A stretch of 5,252 bases of DNA from Candidatus Izemoplasmatales bacterium (GTDB taxonomy: Bacteria; Bacillota_I; Bacilli_A; Izemoplasmatales; Hujiaoplasmataceae). Below, piece by piece: positions 4,933-5,252 of the stretch; position 1 is the stretch's first letter; each line of letters begins with the position of its first letter. The notes under the pieces are model-generated. The model was not told the DNA's origin. It ran no database searches and saw only the letters and a program-made list of their open reading frames with translations. The translations under genes and the position numbers were made by a program. The stretch spans positions 1 through 5,252 of the forward strand of contig JAQWBC010000090.1 of the NCBI GenBank assembly GCA_028707415.1, read 5' to 3'.

Positions 4933-5252
4933 ATGAAGTATATGACTTTTAACCGTTCCTGTGCTTATGCCGGAATTGCCAATTTGCTTGAAAAATTTGC
5001 AATTGAAAAACAAGATCGCGATATTGCAATCGAAATGAAATTGCCATATTTTTTCTTTTATGATCAGAACGAAAAAACATATCTGGCCGGTCCACGGCTC
5101 CAAAATAAATACTGGTTTGACCTTTTTCTTAATCCTCTGGGATTAGAGTTCGTTGAAAAAAAGCTTCCTAAAACCACTTTACCGGGCTTTTTGCGAAATG
5201 CCGTGCATAGTCTCATGTTCGGTATTAATATTGGCAACGGACGGCACGCCGT
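4933..5252 (+). CDS. Uncharacterised protein with papain-fold/BtrH-N-like N-terminus (truncated by window)
   Basis: 106 complete residues are visible and the frame is open at the right edge. There is no signal peptide or membrane segment, so it is predicted to be cytoplasmic. The N-terminus has Cys10 at the start of a helix (NRSCAYAGIANLLE, 7-20), followed by an acidic/helical stretch (QDRDIAIEM, 27-35), LPYFFFY (37-43), an LAGPRLQ turn (51-57) and His105 in GRHAV at the edge. A Cys at the head of a helix followed about 95 residues later by a His in a strand-like setting is the layout of papain-like/C39-type folds. It is also the layout of the BtrH N-terminal domain family, whose members act in peptide or acyl transfer. 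This is fold-level inference; the third catalytic residue would lie beyond the window. The start is supported by AGGGG at 4921-4925, 7 nt upstream of the ATG, and by a promoter candidate. No functional link to the left-hand genes is evident. Confidence 0.8.
   Translation, partial: MKYMTFNRSCAYAGIANLLEKFAIEKQDRDIAIEMKLPYFFFYDQNEKTYLAGPRLQNKYWFDLFLNPLGLEFVEKKLPKTTLPGFLRNAVHSLMFGINIGNGRHA

Noticed and set aside
1..5252. CRISPR array, tRNA/rRNA genes, insertion sequence or phage attachment site
   Set aside because: No regularly spaced direct repeats, tRNA-like cloverleaf, transposase frame or paired terminal inverted repeats were found on either strand by eye.

Overview
The window looks like a chromosomal accessory region of a low-GC, Gram-positive-type bacterium (Bacillota or a standard-code relative such as the Acholeplasma/Izemoplasma side of Mycoplasmatota). 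The evidence is AT-rich DNA, Shine-Dalgarno sites of the GGAGG type, two secreted lipoproteins with classical lipoboxes, and a BlaI/MecI/CopY-type regulator. TGA is used as a stop and TGG as Trp, so the Mycoplasma code is excluded. The genus cannot be fixed from this window alone.

Left arm (1-2036, minus strand): a two-gene operon. The first gene encodes a BlaI-type winged-helix regulator fused to a C-terminal metallopeptidase-like (peptidase MA / gluzincin) domain whose zinc-binding and catalytic residues are largely replaced. Its stop overlaps by 4 bases (ATGA) the start of a lipoprotein S41-family serine peptidase, which runs off the left edge of the window.

Divergent gap (2037-2646): about 610 bases with no convincing gene. 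It holds an 8-bp inverted repeat just upstream of the regulator, a short open frame that could be a gene remnant, a plausible rightward promoter, and a dyad with the core TACA-N2-TGTA, the known core of BlaI/MecI/CopY operators, just downstream of that promoter.

Middle (2647-3665, plus strand): a notably AT-rich pair (roughly 26-33% GC in sampled blocks, against about 47% in the next gene). It comprises an unrecognised 83-residue protein and a 255-residue GNAT acetyltransferase, joined by a TAATG stop/start overlap. Its composition suggests an acquired cassette.

Right arm (3732-5252, plus strand): a lipoprotein with a Thr/Ser-rich tether and a PD40/TolB-like beta-propeller, then a terminator hairpin. 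After that, a new promoter drives a protein that runs off the right edge and has an N-terminal Cys and a downstream His, reminiscent of papain-fold/BtrH-N-type domains.

The most interesting hypothesis is a one-component variant of the BlaR/BlaI logic. The repressor carries its own dead peptidase-like domain as a possible sensor, is translationally coupled to an extracytoplasmic S41 peptidase, and may act on the operator-like dyad in front of the GNAT cassette. The fusion and the coupling are visible in the sequence; the regulatory link is inference.
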